A DNA stretch of 64,000 nucleotides from Microbacterium proteolyticum (lineage in GTDB: Bacteria; Actinomycetota; Actinomycetes; Actinomycetales; Microbacteriaceae), in the NCBI RefSeq assembly GCF_014192415.1, contig NZ_JACHXY010000001.1:1550001-1614000 (forward strand), in the 5' to 3' direction. Shown here piece by piece: positions 36,449 to 44,815 of the stretch. The notes under the pieces are model-generated. The model was not told the DNA's origin and searched no databases. It worked only from the letters and a program-made list of their open reading frames with translations. The position numbers and the translations under genes are program-made. Every line of letters starts with the position of its first letter. Position 1 is the stretch's first letter.

Positions 36449-37279
36449 TCAGAGGCCCGCTTCGAGGCCCTCTTCGCCGTCGGCGATTTCGGTCTCGAAG
36501 GGTTCGGCGCGCACGAGTTGAGCGACGGAGCCGAGGATCTCGTCGGGCCGGAAAGGGTAGCGCTCGATCTCGCGCTGGTCGCTGATGCCGGTGAGCACCA
36601 GCACCGTGTGCAGGCCCGCCTCGATGCCCGCGACGATGTCGGTGTCCATGCGGTCGCCGATCATGCCGGTGTTCTCGCTGTGCGCACCGATGCGGTTGAG
36701 TGCCGAGCGGAACATCATCGGATTGGGCTTGCCGACGATGTAGGGCTCTTTGCCCGTCGCCTTGGTGATGAGTGCAGCGATCGCACCCGTCGCCGGGAGG
36801 ACTCCCTCGGTCGAGGGGCCCGTGGCATCCGGATTCGTGGCGATGAAGCGCGCGCCGCCGAGGATGAAGCGGATGGCCTTGGTGATCGCCTCGAACGAGT
36901 AGTTGCGGGTCTCGCCCACGACGACGTAATCGGGCGTGGTCTCGGTCATGATGAAGCCGGCCTCGTGGAGGGCCGTGGTCAGTCCGGCCTCGCCGATGAC
37001 GAAGGCGGAGCCGCCCGGCATCTGCGACTTGAGGAAGTCGGCGGTCGCCAGCGCCGAGGTCCAGATGGACGCCTCGGGCACGTCGAGACCGGACGCGCGC
37101 AACCGGGCGCTGAGGTCGCGCGGCGTGAAGATCGAGTTGTTCGTGAGCACGAGGAACGGCGTGCCCTCGGCGCGCCACTGCGCGAGCAGTTCGGACGCCC
37201 CCGCGATGGGCGTGTTCTCGTGGACGAGCACGCCGTCCATGTCGGTGAGCCAGCACTCGATGTCGCCACGCGTCCGCAT
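36449..37279 (-). CDS. HAD-superfamily class IIA phosphatase (NagD-like)
   Basis: A 276-aa hydrolase: motif I DMDGVLVHEN (Asp nucleophile at about residue 13), motif II LVLTNNS, a class IIA cap (ETTPDYVVVGETRNYSFE), motif III Lys in VGKPNP, and motif IV GDRMDTDIVAGIEAG. NagD/PNPase-type enzymes dephosphorylate nucleotides or sugar phosphates. It leads an operon with the YdeI-like gene; TAGGCT 6 nt before ATG 37279 suggests a leaderless mRNA. Confidence 0.9.
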   Translation of the reverse strand: MRTRGDIECWLTDMDGVLVHENTPIAGASELLAQWRAEGTPFLVLTNNSIFTPRDLSARLRASGLDVPEASIWTSALATADFLKSQMPGGSAFVIGEAGLTTALHEAGFIMTETTPDYVVVGETRNYSFEAITKAIRFILGGARFIATNPDATGPSTEGVLPATGAIAALITKATGKEPYIVGKPNPMMFRSALNRIGAHSENTGMIGDRMDTDIVAGIEAGLHTVLVLTGISDQREIERYPFRPDEILGSVAQLVRAEPFETEIADGEEGLEAGL

Positions 37280-37285
37280 GGGGCC

Positions 37286-37291
37286 AGCCTA
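37286..37291 (-). promoter_or_regulatory. -10 box TAGGCT, leaderless HAD gene
   Basis: TAGGCT, then GGCCCC, then ATG at 37279. Confidence 0.5.
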
Positions 37292-37329
37292 ACCCCGGCC
37301 TCCGACACACCCTATGAACGAACGAACGA

Positions 37330-37362
37330 GGGCGGGCCCGGCTCGAAAGCCGTGACCCGCCC
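37330..37362 (-). terminator. Terminator of csbD
   Basis: GGGCGGG (37330-37336) pairs with CCCGCCC (37356-37362); inside, CGGCT-CGAA-AGCCG forms a second tight stem. Confidence 0.7.
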
Positions 37363-37380
37363 GTCCGCGCCGGAGGTGCC

Positions 37381-37551
37381 TTACTTGAAGGTGTCCTTGA
37401 CGTTCTCGCCGGCCTTCTTGGCGTCCGCCTTCACCTGGTCGGCCTTGCCCTCGGCGACGAGCTTGTCGTTGTCGGTGGCGTTCCCGATCGTCTCCTTCGC
37501 CTTGCCCACGATGTCCTGAGCGGCGTTCTTGATCTTGTCGTCCAGACCCAT
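37381..37551 (-). CDS. CsbD-like (UPF0337) stress protein
   Basis: A 56-aa, highly charged, helix-forming protein: GLDDKIKNAAQDIVGKAKET then IGNATDNDKLVAEGKADQVK, the CsbD signature. These abundant small proteins are part of general stress regulons; their function is unknown. AAGGAG 9 nt upstream supports ATG 37551 over the longer frame. Confidence 0.9.
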   Translation of the reverse strand: MGLDDKIKNAAQDIVGKAKETIGNATDNDKLVAEGKADQVKADAKKAGENVKDTFK

Positions 37552-37729
37552 GATCTGACTCCTTCTCGAAATGTCGGCGTCGGCGGCGACCGATCTCGTC
37601 CCGACGGAGCACGTGCTCGTAGAGGGGACGTGCGGAGTCGCCGATTCGTCACGCATCGGTCGGGAAATTTTCCCGGACGGCGATATGCCGGAAATGGAAT
37701 GAGCCCGTGACGGCGGAGGACGATCTCGT

Positions 37730-37735
37730 TAGGGT
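37730..37735 (+). promoter_or_regulatory. -10 box TAGGGT, leaderless SDR gene
   Basis: TAGGGT, then CGTAGG, then GTG at 37742. Confidence 0.5.
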
Positions 37736-37741
37736 CGTAGG

Positions 37742-38689
37742 GTGGCGCGCACCGAGTGGGATCCTCAGAACCTCCCCGACCTGTCGGGGCGGTCGTATCT
37801 CGTCACCGGCGCGACGCGGGGGCTCGGCTATTTCGCCTGCGAGCAGCTCGCCGGCGCCGGGGCGCGCGTGCTCCTCACGGGGCGGAACCCGAACCGGCTC
37901 GCCGCGGCGAAGTCGGCGGTGAAGCGGTCGCATCCGGATGCCGCGATCGAGACGCTGCTGCTCGACACCAGCAACATGGGGTCGGTGCGCGCGGCTGCGG
38001 CGACCGCCCGCGCGCGCGGGCGGCTCGACGGTCTCCTCCTGAACGCCGGTGTCGTGCACCCGCCGAAGCAGCGCGAGACCGCGGGCGGGCACGAACTGGT
38101 GTTCGCGACCAACGTGCTCGGCCACTTCGCACTCGCCGGTGAGCTGCTCAAGCCTCTCGCCGCCGCCCGCGGTCGCATGGTGTGGGTGGGCAGCATGTCG
38201 ACCTCGATCTGGGGCCATCTGCCCACCGATCCCGAGCTCACCGAGGGCTACACACCGTGGCGCGCGTACGTACAGTCGAAAGCGGCGACCACGGCGCTCG
38301 CGCTCGAGGCCGACAGGCGTCTGCGCGCGCACGGCGTCCCGGTGCAGAGCCTGGTGGCGCATCCCGGCTACTCGACCAGCGGACGCACCCGCGGGGTGCG
38401 CGGCGTCAACGAGCCGAGCCGGCTCACCCGCTTCCTCGACAACCTGCAGGCCCCGATCACGCAGTCGAAGGAGCAGGGCGCCTGGGCGCTCGTCCGTGCG
38501 GTGGTCGACCCCCTCGCCGAGGGTGGGGAGATGTACGGCCCCGCGCTCGTCGCCCGCGGCGAGCCGCGCGTGGCCACCCCGGCGCGGCGCACCCTGCGCA
38601 GCGAGCTCGGGGCCGAGCTCTGGCGGGAGTGCGAGACCGCGACCCATGTGCGCTGGGCCTTCGATCGGGCCCGGCGAGCGGCATCCTGA
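37742..38689 (+). CDS. Short-chain dehydrogenase/reductase
   Basis: A 315-aa SDR: nucleotide motif TGATRGLG at about 23-30, LLLNAGV (NAG motif), catalytic Ser in VGSMSTS, and YVQSK (Tyr-x-x-x-Lys). The length and the SMSTS...YVQSK spacing resemble the retinol dehydrogenase/WWOX-like group; the substrate is unknown. The P-type ATPase gene follows 41 nt later with its own promoter. Confidence 0.88.
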   Translation: MARTEWDPQNLPDLSGRSYLVTGATRGLGYFACEQLAGAGARVLLTGRNPNRLAAAKSAVKRSHPDAAIETLLLDTSNMGSVRAAAATARARGRLDGLLLNAGVVHPPKQRETAGGHELVFATNVLGHFALAGELLKPLAAARGRMVWVGSMSTSIWGHLPTDPELTEGYTPWRAYVQSKAATTALALEADRRLRAHGVPVQSLVAHPGYSTSGRTRGVRGVNEPSRLTRFLDNLQAPITQSKEQGAWALVRAVVDPLAEGGEMYGPALVARGEPRVATPARRTLRSELGAELWRECETATHVRWAFDRARRAAS

Positions 38690-38718
38690 TCCCCCCTGTC
38701 GATGTCGGCGCTGAGCCC

Positions 38719-38724
38719 TACAGT
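38719..38724 (+). promoter_or_regulatory. -10 box TACAGT, leaderless P-type ATPase gene
   Basis: TACAGT, then GATCGC, then ATG at 38731. Confidence 0.55.
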
Positions 38725-38730
38725 GATCGC

Positions 38731-41601
38731 ATGGACCAGGCGACAGCCGACAGCATCGATTCCGCCGACCTCCGCGGCCTGAGCGCCGCCGACGTCGCCG
38801 AACGGGTCGCCGCCGGGCAGACCAACGCCTTCAGCGCCGACAGCAGTCGCAGCGCGTGGAACATCGTGCGGGCCAACGTCTTCACGCTCTTCAACGCCAT
38901 CGTCGCGGCGTGCTTCCTCGTACTGCTGCTGCTGGGGCGCTGGCAGGACGCCCTTTTCGGCGTGGCCGCCCTGTCGAACGCGGTGATCGGCTGCGTGCAG
39001 GAGTTCCGCGCGAAGGCGGCCCTCGATCGGCTGGCGCTGTTGAACGCCCCTCGTGCCCGAGTGCGTCGCGAGGGCGTCGACACCGAGATCGCGCCTCCCG
39101 ACGTCGTGCGAGACGACCTGCTCGTCCTTCGAGCGGGCGATCAGGTGCCCGCCGATGCGGTCGTGGTCGACTCGCGGGGGCTTCAGATCGACGAATCGAT
39201 GCTGACCGGCGAATCGGATGCCGTCGACAAGCGCCCCGAAGATGAAGCGCTGTCGGGATCGATCGTCGTCGCCGGCGAGGGAACGGCCCGCGTCGTGAGA
39301 GTCGGCTCCGAGTCCTACGCGAACACCTTCGCCGCGGAGGCGAAGCGCTTCCAGCTGGTGTCGAGCGAGCTGCGCACCTCGGTCGACCGCGTGCTGAAGT
39401 GGGTCGGCTGGGGGATCGGCCCGATCGGGCTGCTCGTGCTGAACGCGCAGATGATGGTCGCCGGCGGGTGGGTGCAGGCGTGGCAGCAGGGCACCTGGCA
39501 ACAGGCGGTGGTGAACACGATCGCGTCGTTGACCGCGATGATCCCGCTCGGACTCGTGCTGATGACCTCGATCGCCTTCGCCGTGGGTGCCGCGCGATTG
39601 GCGGGGCAGAAGGTGCTCGTCAACGAATTGCCCGCGGTCGAGGGTCTCGCCCGCGTCGACGTCATCTGCCTCGACAAGACCGGCACGCTCACGGCGGGTG
39701 AGATCCGCTTCGACGACGTGCTGACCCTCGAGGAGAGCGCCGGGTGGCGTACCGCCCTCGCCTGGTACGGCGCCGCGGCGGATGCGAACGCCACCGCGAA
39801 GTGTCTGCGCGAACCGTTTCCCCTCGATGAGCCGATCGAGGCGGCGCGGCGCATCCCCTTCTCGTCGGCGCGCAAGTGGAGCGCGGTGTCGTTCGCATCC
39901 GGAGGCACCTGGATCCTCGGCGCGCCCGAGATGGTGTTCGGCGATCTCGCCGCCGACGCGAGCAGCGAGTTGGGTGCCGCCGTCACGCGGCTGGCGTCAT
40001 CCGGCCGTCGCACGCTCGTGCTCGCTCACTCCGGCGCAGCCCTCGACGACATCGACGTCGAGGAGGAGCGGCTGCCCGCGGCCCCCGTCGCCGTCGCCGT
40101 TCTGACGTTCGTCGAGGCCGTGCGACCCGACGCCGCCGACGCGCTGGCGTACTTCCGGGAGCAGGGCGTCGGCGTGCGCGTCATCTCGGGCGACAACCCG
40201 CGCACCGTCGCCGCGATCGCCCGCGAGGTGGGACTCGAGGTCGACGAGGGCTACGACGCGCGGCGCCTGCCCGAGGACGACGCCGAGCTCGGTCTCGTGC
40301 TCGAGCAGCACAACGTCTTCGGTCGCGTCACGCCCGACCAGAAGAGACGCATGGTCACCGCGCTCCAAGCGCGCGGTCACGTCGTGGCCATGACCGGCGA
40401 CGGGGTCAACGACGCTCTGGCCATCAAGACGGCCGACATCGGCATCGCCATGAACTCGGGTGCCGCGGCCACCAAGGCGGTCGCCCGTCTCGTGCTGCTC
40501 GACGGACGCTTCTCGCACCTGCCCTCGGTGGTGGCCGAGGGGCGCCAGGTCATCGCCAACATCGAGCGCGTCTCGATGCTCTTCCTGACCAAGACCGTGT
40601 ACGCGACGGGCCTCGCCGTGCTCTTCGGAGCGCTCGTGATGGAGTTCCCTTTCCTCCCACGGCAGCTGTCGATCACCGACGGCCTGACCATCGGCATCCC
40701 CGCGTTCTTCCTGGCGTTGCTGCCGAACACGCAGCGCTACGTGCCGGGGTTCCTCAGGCGATCGTTGAGCTTCGCGATCCCGGCCGGGCTCGTCATCGCC
40801 GTCTCGCTCACGCTGTACACCCGCGTCGCGATGAGTATCGGTCTCAGCGTCGAACAACTGCGTACCGGGGCGACCATCATCCTCGCGATCGTGGCGATCT
40901 GGGTGCTCACCGTGCTGTCGCGACCGGTGACGCGGGTGAAGGTGCTCGTCATCGGTGCGATGTTCATCGCCCTGACCGCGATCTTCACGGTGCCGGCGCT
41001 GGGGGAGTTCTTCCAGCTGCGGGATCCGGGCGAAGACGGCGCGGCGGTCATCACGGTGGTCGTCGTCGTGGCCATCGGCGCGATCGAGGTCGTCCGTTTC
41101 GCGCACCGCCGCTTCGTGCGGCGTTCACTCGTCGCCCGATCGGGTGGCCGGCCCGACGAGATCGATGACGCGACCGCCACCTCCGCGCGGCGGCGGCCCT
41201 CGGCCGTCTCGGCGGCGATCGTGCTCGTGTACGTCGGCGGCTTCATCAACACCGCGCTGGGCATCGTCGTGCTGCTCGCCCGCTACGGGGTGCCGGACGA
41301 TCTCGTGCTCCCCACCTCGCTCGTCGGCGCGGCGACCGTGCTTCTGGGGCTGCTCACCGTCGCGGGCGGATCCGCCCTCTCGCGCGGCAGTGCGCTCGCG
41401 CGCAACCTGCTCACCGCGTATCTCGCGCTGCTCGGCGTGCTGCAGGCCGTGGCCATGATCCTCACCGAGCTCGACCCGGTGCTCACGGTAGCGCTCGTCG
41501 CGGCGGTGGCCGTGATCATCGCGATCTGGGTGCCCGCGGGCTCTCGACGGTGGTTCCACCCCGCACCGGCTGGCCGAGGCGCATCGACGCCGTCCGGTTG
41601 A
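38731..41601 (+). CDS. Cation-translocating P-type ATPase (CtpE-like) with extra C-terminal membrane domain
   Basis: A 956-aa pump. Actuator-domain TGES (MLTGESDAV), phosphorylated Asp315 in DKTGTLT, and hinge MTGDGVNDALAIKTADIGI are all present. The N-terminal and helix pattern resemble mycobacterial CtpE, which imports Ca2+; no CPx metal motif is seen, which argues against a copper or zinc pump. CtpE-like proteins are about 800 residues. Here about 150 more follow: a charged linker (from about residue 795) and four predicted helices (AIVLVYVGGFINTALGIVVL and others). The start at 38731 follows the -10 box; the frame extending to 38182 is antisense noise inside the SDR gene. Confidence 0.92.
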   Translation: MDQATADSIDSADLRGLSAADVAERVAAGQTNAFSADSSRSAWNIVRANVFTLFNAIVAACFLVLLLLGRWQDALFGVAALSNAVIGCVQEFRAKAALDRLALLNAPRARVRREGVDTEIAPPDVVRDDLLVLRAGDQVPADAVVVDSRGLQIDESMLTGESDAVDKRPEDEALSGSIVVAGEGTARVVRVGSESYANTFAAEAKRFQLVSSELRTSVDRVLKWVGWGIGPIGLLVLNAQMMVAGGWVQAWQQGTWQQAVVNTIASLTAMIPLGLVLMTSIAFAVGAARLAGQKVLVNELPAVEGLARVDVICLDKTGTLTAGEIRFDDVLTLEESAGWRTALAWYGAAADANATAKCLREPFPLDEPIEAARRIPFSSARKWSAVSFASGGTWILGAPEMVFGDLAADASSELGAAVTRLASSGRRTLVLAHSGAALDDIDVEEERLPAAPVAVAVLTFVEAVRPDAADALAYFREQGVGVRVISGDNPRTVAAIAREVGLEVDEGYDARRLPEDDAELGLVLEQHNVFGRVTPDQKRRMVTALQARGHVVAMTGDGVNDALAIKTADIGIAMNSGAAATKAVARLVLLDGRFSHLPSVVAEGRQVIANIERVSMLFLTKTVYATGLAVLFGALVMEFPFLPRQLSITDGLTIGIPAFFLALLPNTQRYVPGFLRRSLSFAIPAGLVIAVSLTLYTRVAMSIGLSVEQLRTGATIILAIVAIWVLTVLSRPVTRVKVLVIGAMFIALTAIFTVPALGEFFQLRDPGEDGAAVITVVVVVAIGAIEVVRFAHRRFVRRSLVARSGGRPDEIDDATATSARRRPSAVSAAIVLVYVGGFINTALGIVVLLARYGVPDDLVLPTSLVGAATVLLGLLTVAGGSALSRGSALARNLLTAYLALLGVLQAVAMILTELDPVLTVALVAAVAVIIAIWVPAGSRRWFHPAPAGRGASTPSG

Positions 41602-41624
41602 CGTCCGGCCGGGTGCCCCGCCGA

Positions 41625-41715
41625 GGCGGCGGTCAAGCCGTCAGCCAGACCGACCGGCTGCACCCGTCCCGGACGCCGCGCCGCGGCGGCGCTCAGGCCG
41701 TCAGCCAGACCGACC
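41625..41715. repeat. 60-bp-spaced copy of the DtxR-family gene 3' end
   Basis: 41685-41715 contains the last codons and stop of the minus-strand regulator (V-W-L-T-A-stop). 41625-41655 repeats it with 29 of 31 identical bases, including V-W-L-T-A and an in-phase stop at 41633-41635. The interval is 60 nt and in frame. Confidence 0.85.
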
Positions 41716-42328
41716 CGCCCGCCCCCACGGGAAGGGTCACCTCGACACCGTCGGCGCGAACGACCTCGTCGGACACGACCTCGAGCTCGTGCCCCACGTC
41801 GATGCGGCGTTCGACGAGCGCGCGCAGCAGCTCGGGATCGCGGTCGCTCACGCGCAGCACGCGTCCGGCGTGGCCGGTGGGCGCTTCGGTCAGCAGCACG
41901 AAGGGTTCGCGGTGCACCACGCCTTCGGCATCCGGGATCGCGTCGCCGTGCGGGTCGAACCGCGGCCGCCCCAGGCGTTCGTCGATGCCCTCGAGCAGGC
42001 GCTCGCTCAGCGCGTGCTCGAGCACCTCGGCTTCGTCGTGCACCTCGTCCCACGCATAGTCGAACTCGCGCACGAGCCACGTCTCGATGAGCCGGTGGCG
42101 ACGGATGACACCGGCCGCACGACGAGCGCCCGCGGTGGTCAGCGAGACGGGCCCGTAGGGGCGGTGGGTGACGAGCCCTTGCGCGGCAAGCTTCTTCACC
42201 ATCTCGGTCACGCTCGAGGGGGCGAGACCCAGCACGCCGGCCAGCTGCGAGGGCGTGATCGGTGTGTCCTGCCACTCGGTGTGGTGGTAGATCGCCTTGA
42301 GGTAGTCGTCGGATACGGGCGATTCCAC
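41693..42328 (-). CDS. mntR: DtxR/MntR-family metal-dependent regulator
   Basis: A 211-aa regulator: an N-terminal winged helix (DDYLKAIYHHTEWQDTPITP, LGLAPSSVTEMVKKLAAQGL), a metal-binding dimerisation domain (HRLIETWLVREFDYAWDEVH, EAEVLEHALSERLLEGIDER with conserved His/Glu ligands), and a C-terminal SH3-like domain. It lies 9 nt downstream of mntH on the same strand, so manganese is the likely ligand and mntR the likely function. The start is GTG 42328 with its own TAGGCT box inside the mntH 3' end. Candidate target sites TTTCGG-N4-CCGAAA precede mntH. Confidence 0.88.
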   Translation of the reverse strand: MESPVSDDYLKAIYHHTEWQDTPITPSQLAGVLGLAPSSVTEMVKKLAAQGLVTHRPYGPVSLTTAGARRAAGVIRRHRLIETWLVREFDYAWDEVHDEAEVLEHALSERLLEGIDERLGRPRFDPHGDAIPDAEGVVHREPFVLLTEAPTGHAGRVLRVSDRDPELLRALVERRIDVGHELEVVSDEVVRADGVEVTLPVGAGGSVWLTA

Positions 42329-42334
42329 GCCGTC

Positions 42335-42340
42335 AGCCTA
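42335..42340 (-). promoter_or_regulatory. -10 box TAGGCT, internal leaderless promoter for mntR
   Basis: TAGGCT, then GACGGC, then GTG at 42328. It overlaps the last codons of mntH, allowing regulator expression apart from the transporter. Confidence 0.5.
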
Positions 42341-43807
42341 TCCGCCCGTGAACACCAGCCACAGGAGCACGACGTTGAGGGTGATGAGGAACACGGATGC
42401 CACGACCCCGGCGACGGTCGTCAGCATGCGGTTGCGGTAGGTGCCGAGCACCGTGGCCCGGGCGGTGAGCACGACGAGGGGGACGAGCGCGAACGGGATG
42501 CCGAACGACAGCACCACCTGGCTGAGCACGAGCGCGAGGGTCGGATCGACGCCCAGGGCGAGGATCACGAGCGCCGGCACGAGCGTGACGAGCCGGCGCA
42601 CCACGAGGGGAATCCGCGTGCGGAGGAGCCCGTGCATGATCTCGGCGCCCGCATAGGCGCCGACGGAGGTCGAGGCGAGGCCGCTGGCGAGCAGGCCTAC
42701 CGCGAAGAGCGTCGCGACCACGGGACCGAGACCCTCGCGGAGTGCGGCGTAGGCACCCTCGAGGCTGTCGGTGCCGTCGACGCCGGCGAGGTTCGCCGCC
42801 GCCAGCAGCAGGATCGCGAGGTTGACCGTGCCGGCGACGGCGAGGGCGATGGTGACGTCCCAGCGGGTCGCGCGCAGCAAGCGCGGGGTGGAGATGCCGC
42901 GGGCGTTCTCGAGGCGGGAGTGCGCGGCGTCGATCGGGTCGGCAGCGGCAGCGGCAGCGGCAGCGGTCGCGGTCGTGGTCGGCGCCATCGGCGCCGCGGC
43001 CCGTGTCGACGGTCGAGAGGCGGCGTCGGCGTCCGGCATGCGGGGCCCGGACGAGGTGGCATCCGATGTCGCGCGTGAGGAGGCGGTGACCGACGGTGCG
43101 AGAACGGGAGCGGCCTCGAAGCCGCTCGTCGGGGCGAACCGGTCGCGGGCCAGCGCCGAGTGCGCATAGATGGCGTGCGGCATGATCGTCGCGCCGAGGA
43201 TGGATGCCGCGAGCAGCACCGACTCCGTGCCCTCGAAGCGCGGAACGAGCCCGCCGATGACGCCGTCGGGTGCGGGTGGGGCGAAGAAGAGGCCGAACGA
43301 GAAGCCCACCGCGATGACGACGAGCAGTCCGATCAGCACCGTCTCGAACGCCCGGGCGCCCCGCCGCGTCTGCACGAGCAGCAGGCCCATCGACACCACT
43401 CCCGTGATCGCGCCGCCCCACAGCAGAGGGACACCGAAGAGCAGGTACAGCGCCACGGCTCCGCCGATGACCTCGGCGACGTCGGTGGCCATCGCGACGA
43501 GCTCGGCCTGCAGCCAGTACGCGCGTCGCGCCCACGGCCGGCGGATGCGGCGACCGAGCACCTGGGGCAGGCTCTCGCCGGTGACGATGCCGAGCTTCGC
43601 CGAGAGGTATTGGATCAACCAGGCCATGACGTTGCCGAGCACGACGACCCACACCAGCAGGTAGCCGAACGCGGCGCCGGCGGTCATGTTGCTGGCGACG
43701 TTGCCCGGGTCGAGGTAGGCGACGCCGGCGACCATCGCGGGGCCGAGGAGCCAGAGGGCGCGCCCCGGCGCGTGGCGGCGGTCCACGGCACTCGCTGTTT
43801 TCGGCAT
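42338..43807 (-). CDS. mntH: Nramp-family Mn2+/H+ symporter
   Basis: A 489-aa importer. The metal-binding motif of helix 1 is DPGN at 33-36 and that of helix 6 MPH at 209-211 (ATIMPHAIYAHSAL), the residues that coordinate Mn2+ in Nramp proteins. About 75 extra residues (about 224-300) form a low-complexity Ala/Ser/Thr/Pro loop between helices 6 and 7, with eight Ala in a row from a GGCAGC repeat. Expression is probably repressed by the adjacent MntR through two palindromes, one lying across the start codon. ATG 43807 is 6 nt from TAACTT, so the mRNA is probably leaderless. Confidence 0.93.
   Translation of the reverse strand: MPKTASAVDRRHAPGRALWLLGPAMVAGVAYLDPGNVASNMTAGAAFGYLLVWVVVLGNVMAWLIQYLSAKLGIVTGESLPQVLGRRIRRPWARRAYWLQAELVAMATDVAEVIGGAVALYLLFGVPLLWGGAITGVVSMGLLLVQTRRGARAFETVLIGLLVVIAVGFSFGLFFAPPAPDGVIGGLVPRFEGTESVLLAASILGATIMPHAIYAHSALARDRFAPTSGFEAAPVLAPSVTASSRATSDATSSGPRMPDADAASRPSTRAAAPMAPTTTATAAAAAAAADPIDAAHSRLENARGISTPRLLRATRWDVTIALAVAGTVNLAILLLAAANLAGVDGTDSLEGAYAALREGLGPVVATLFAVGLLASGLASTSVGAYAGAEIMHGLLRTRIPLVVRRLVTLVPALVILALGVDPTLALVLSQVVLSFGIPFALVPLVVLTARATVLGTYRNRMLTTVAGVVASVFLITLNVVLLWLVFTGG
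42941..42964. repeat. GGCAGC hexanucleotide repeat (x4) inside mntH
   Basis: Four perfect GGCAGC units encode alternating GCT/GCC Ala codons in the helix 6-7 loop. Slippage by whole units would change loop length without shifting the frame. Confidence 0.85.
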
Positions 43808-43841
43808 GCCGAAAAGTTACCAGGATTTCGGGTGGCCGAAA
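43798..43841 (-). promoter_or_regulatory. Two TTTCGG-N4-CCGAAA operators at the mntH start
   Basis: Site 1 is the perfect 18-bp palindrome TTTTCGGCATGCCGAAAA (43798-43815); its centre CATG contains the start codon. Site 2 is TTTCGG-GTGG-CCGAAA (43826-43841), centred 27 bp upstream. The -10 box TAACTT (minus strand, 43814-43819) lies between and touches site 1. The form fits DtxR/MntR-family palindromes. Confidence 0.75.
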
Positions 43842-44065
43842 AGTGAGAGGACGAGTTGCCCCGTGGTCCGCGTCGAGAGGACATCCGGGGAGCGGACGAC
43901 CGGGTTCGCGGAATCCGTCCTCCCTTCCCCGAACCACCTTCGGGCCTGTGGGTCCGCGCCCGCCCCGGCCCGCGGGTCCGGCTCAGGCCCCCGGCCCGCG
44001 GGGCCACGCGGCGCCCCGGTCCGCGGGCCCCCGCGCCGGTCCGCGGGGCGTACCGCCCGCCCGGG
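43842..44065. other. Very G+C-rich intergenic stretch with GG(C/T)CCGCGG repeats
   Basis: No credible gene. From about 43960, CCCGCGGG-type words repeat (GGCCCGCGG, GGTCCGCGG several times), able to form many alternative hairpins between mntH and the TrmH gene. Confidence 0.5.
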
Positions 44066-44071
44066 TAGCCT
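44066..44071 (+). promoter_or_regulatory. -10 box TAGCCT, leaderless TrmH gene
   Basis: TAGCCT, then GGAGAG, then GTG at 44078. Confidence 0.45.
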
Positions 44072-44077
44072 GGAGAG

Positions 44078-44752
44078 GTGACGGATGCCGACGAGCCCAC
44101 GCCGGCGCCGGGCGGCGACGAGGCCGCCGCGGCGCGTACCGACCCGTCGCCGACGCACGGTGTCGGCCCTTGGCCGGGGGGACCCGCGCACTGGCCGGAC
44201 GGTCCGCGCTACGACCCCGAACTGCTCGCGAACGGCGACACCCGCAACGTGGTCGACGCTTACCGCTACTGGACGATGGAGGCGATCGTCGCCGACCTCG
44301 ACGCCCAGCGGCATCCGTTCCACGTCGCCATCGAGAACTGGCAGCACGACCTCAACATCGGCTCGATCGTGCGCAGCGCCAACGCCTTCCTCGCCGCCGA
44401 AGTGCACATCGTGGGCAAGCGCCGCTGGAACCGCCGCGGGGCCATGGTGACCGACCGGTACCAGCACGTGCGCCACCACGAAGACGTCGCGGCCTTCGCC
44501 GCGTGGGCGCGCGAGGCGGGTCTGCCCGTGATCGCCGTCGACAACGTCGAGGGATCGGTGCCCGTGGACCGGGCGGATCTGCCCGAGGCCTGCGTGCTGC
44601 TGTTCGGACAGGAGGGGCCGGGGTTGTCGCCCGAGGCGATCGCCGCAGCCTCCGGGGTGGTCGAGATCACGCAGTACGGCTCGACGCGTTCGATCAACGC
44701 GGCCTCGGCGGCGGCTGTGATCATGTACGAGTGGTGCCGCCGCTGGGCATGA
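44078..44752 (+). CDS. TrmH/SpoU-family RNA 2'-O-methyltransferase
   Basis: A 224-aa SPOUT methyltransferase with the three knot motifs: NIGSIVRSANAF (motif 1, with catalytic Arg/Asn), CVLLFGQEGPGLS (motif 2) and STRSINAASAAAVIMYEW (motif 3). The first 55 residues are Pro/Ala/Asp-rich and disordered. The target is tRNA or rRNA ribose, using S-adenosylmethionine; which nucleotide cannot be read from sequence. Confidence 0.92.
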   Translation: MTDADEPTPAPGGDEAAAARTDPSPTHGVGPWPGGPAHWPDGPRYDPELLANGDTRNVVDAYRYWTMEAIVADLDAQRHPFHVAIENWQHDLNIGSIVRSANAFLAAEVHIVGKRRWNRRGAMVTDRYQHVRHHEDVAAFAAWAREAGLPVIAVDNVEGSVPVDRADLPEACVLLFGQEGPGLSPEAIAAASGVVEITQYGSTRSINAASAAAVIMYEWCRRWA

Positions 44753-44815
44753 GCCGTGGCGCGTGCGAGCGTCCGGTCCCGTCGACGGGCTCACGGGCCT
44801 CGCTCGTGTGAGGGC

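Noticed and set aside
42941..42964. GGCAGC repeat as a phase-variation switch
   Set aside because: The unit is six bases, so slippage cannot shift frame; kept only as a length-variation candidate.
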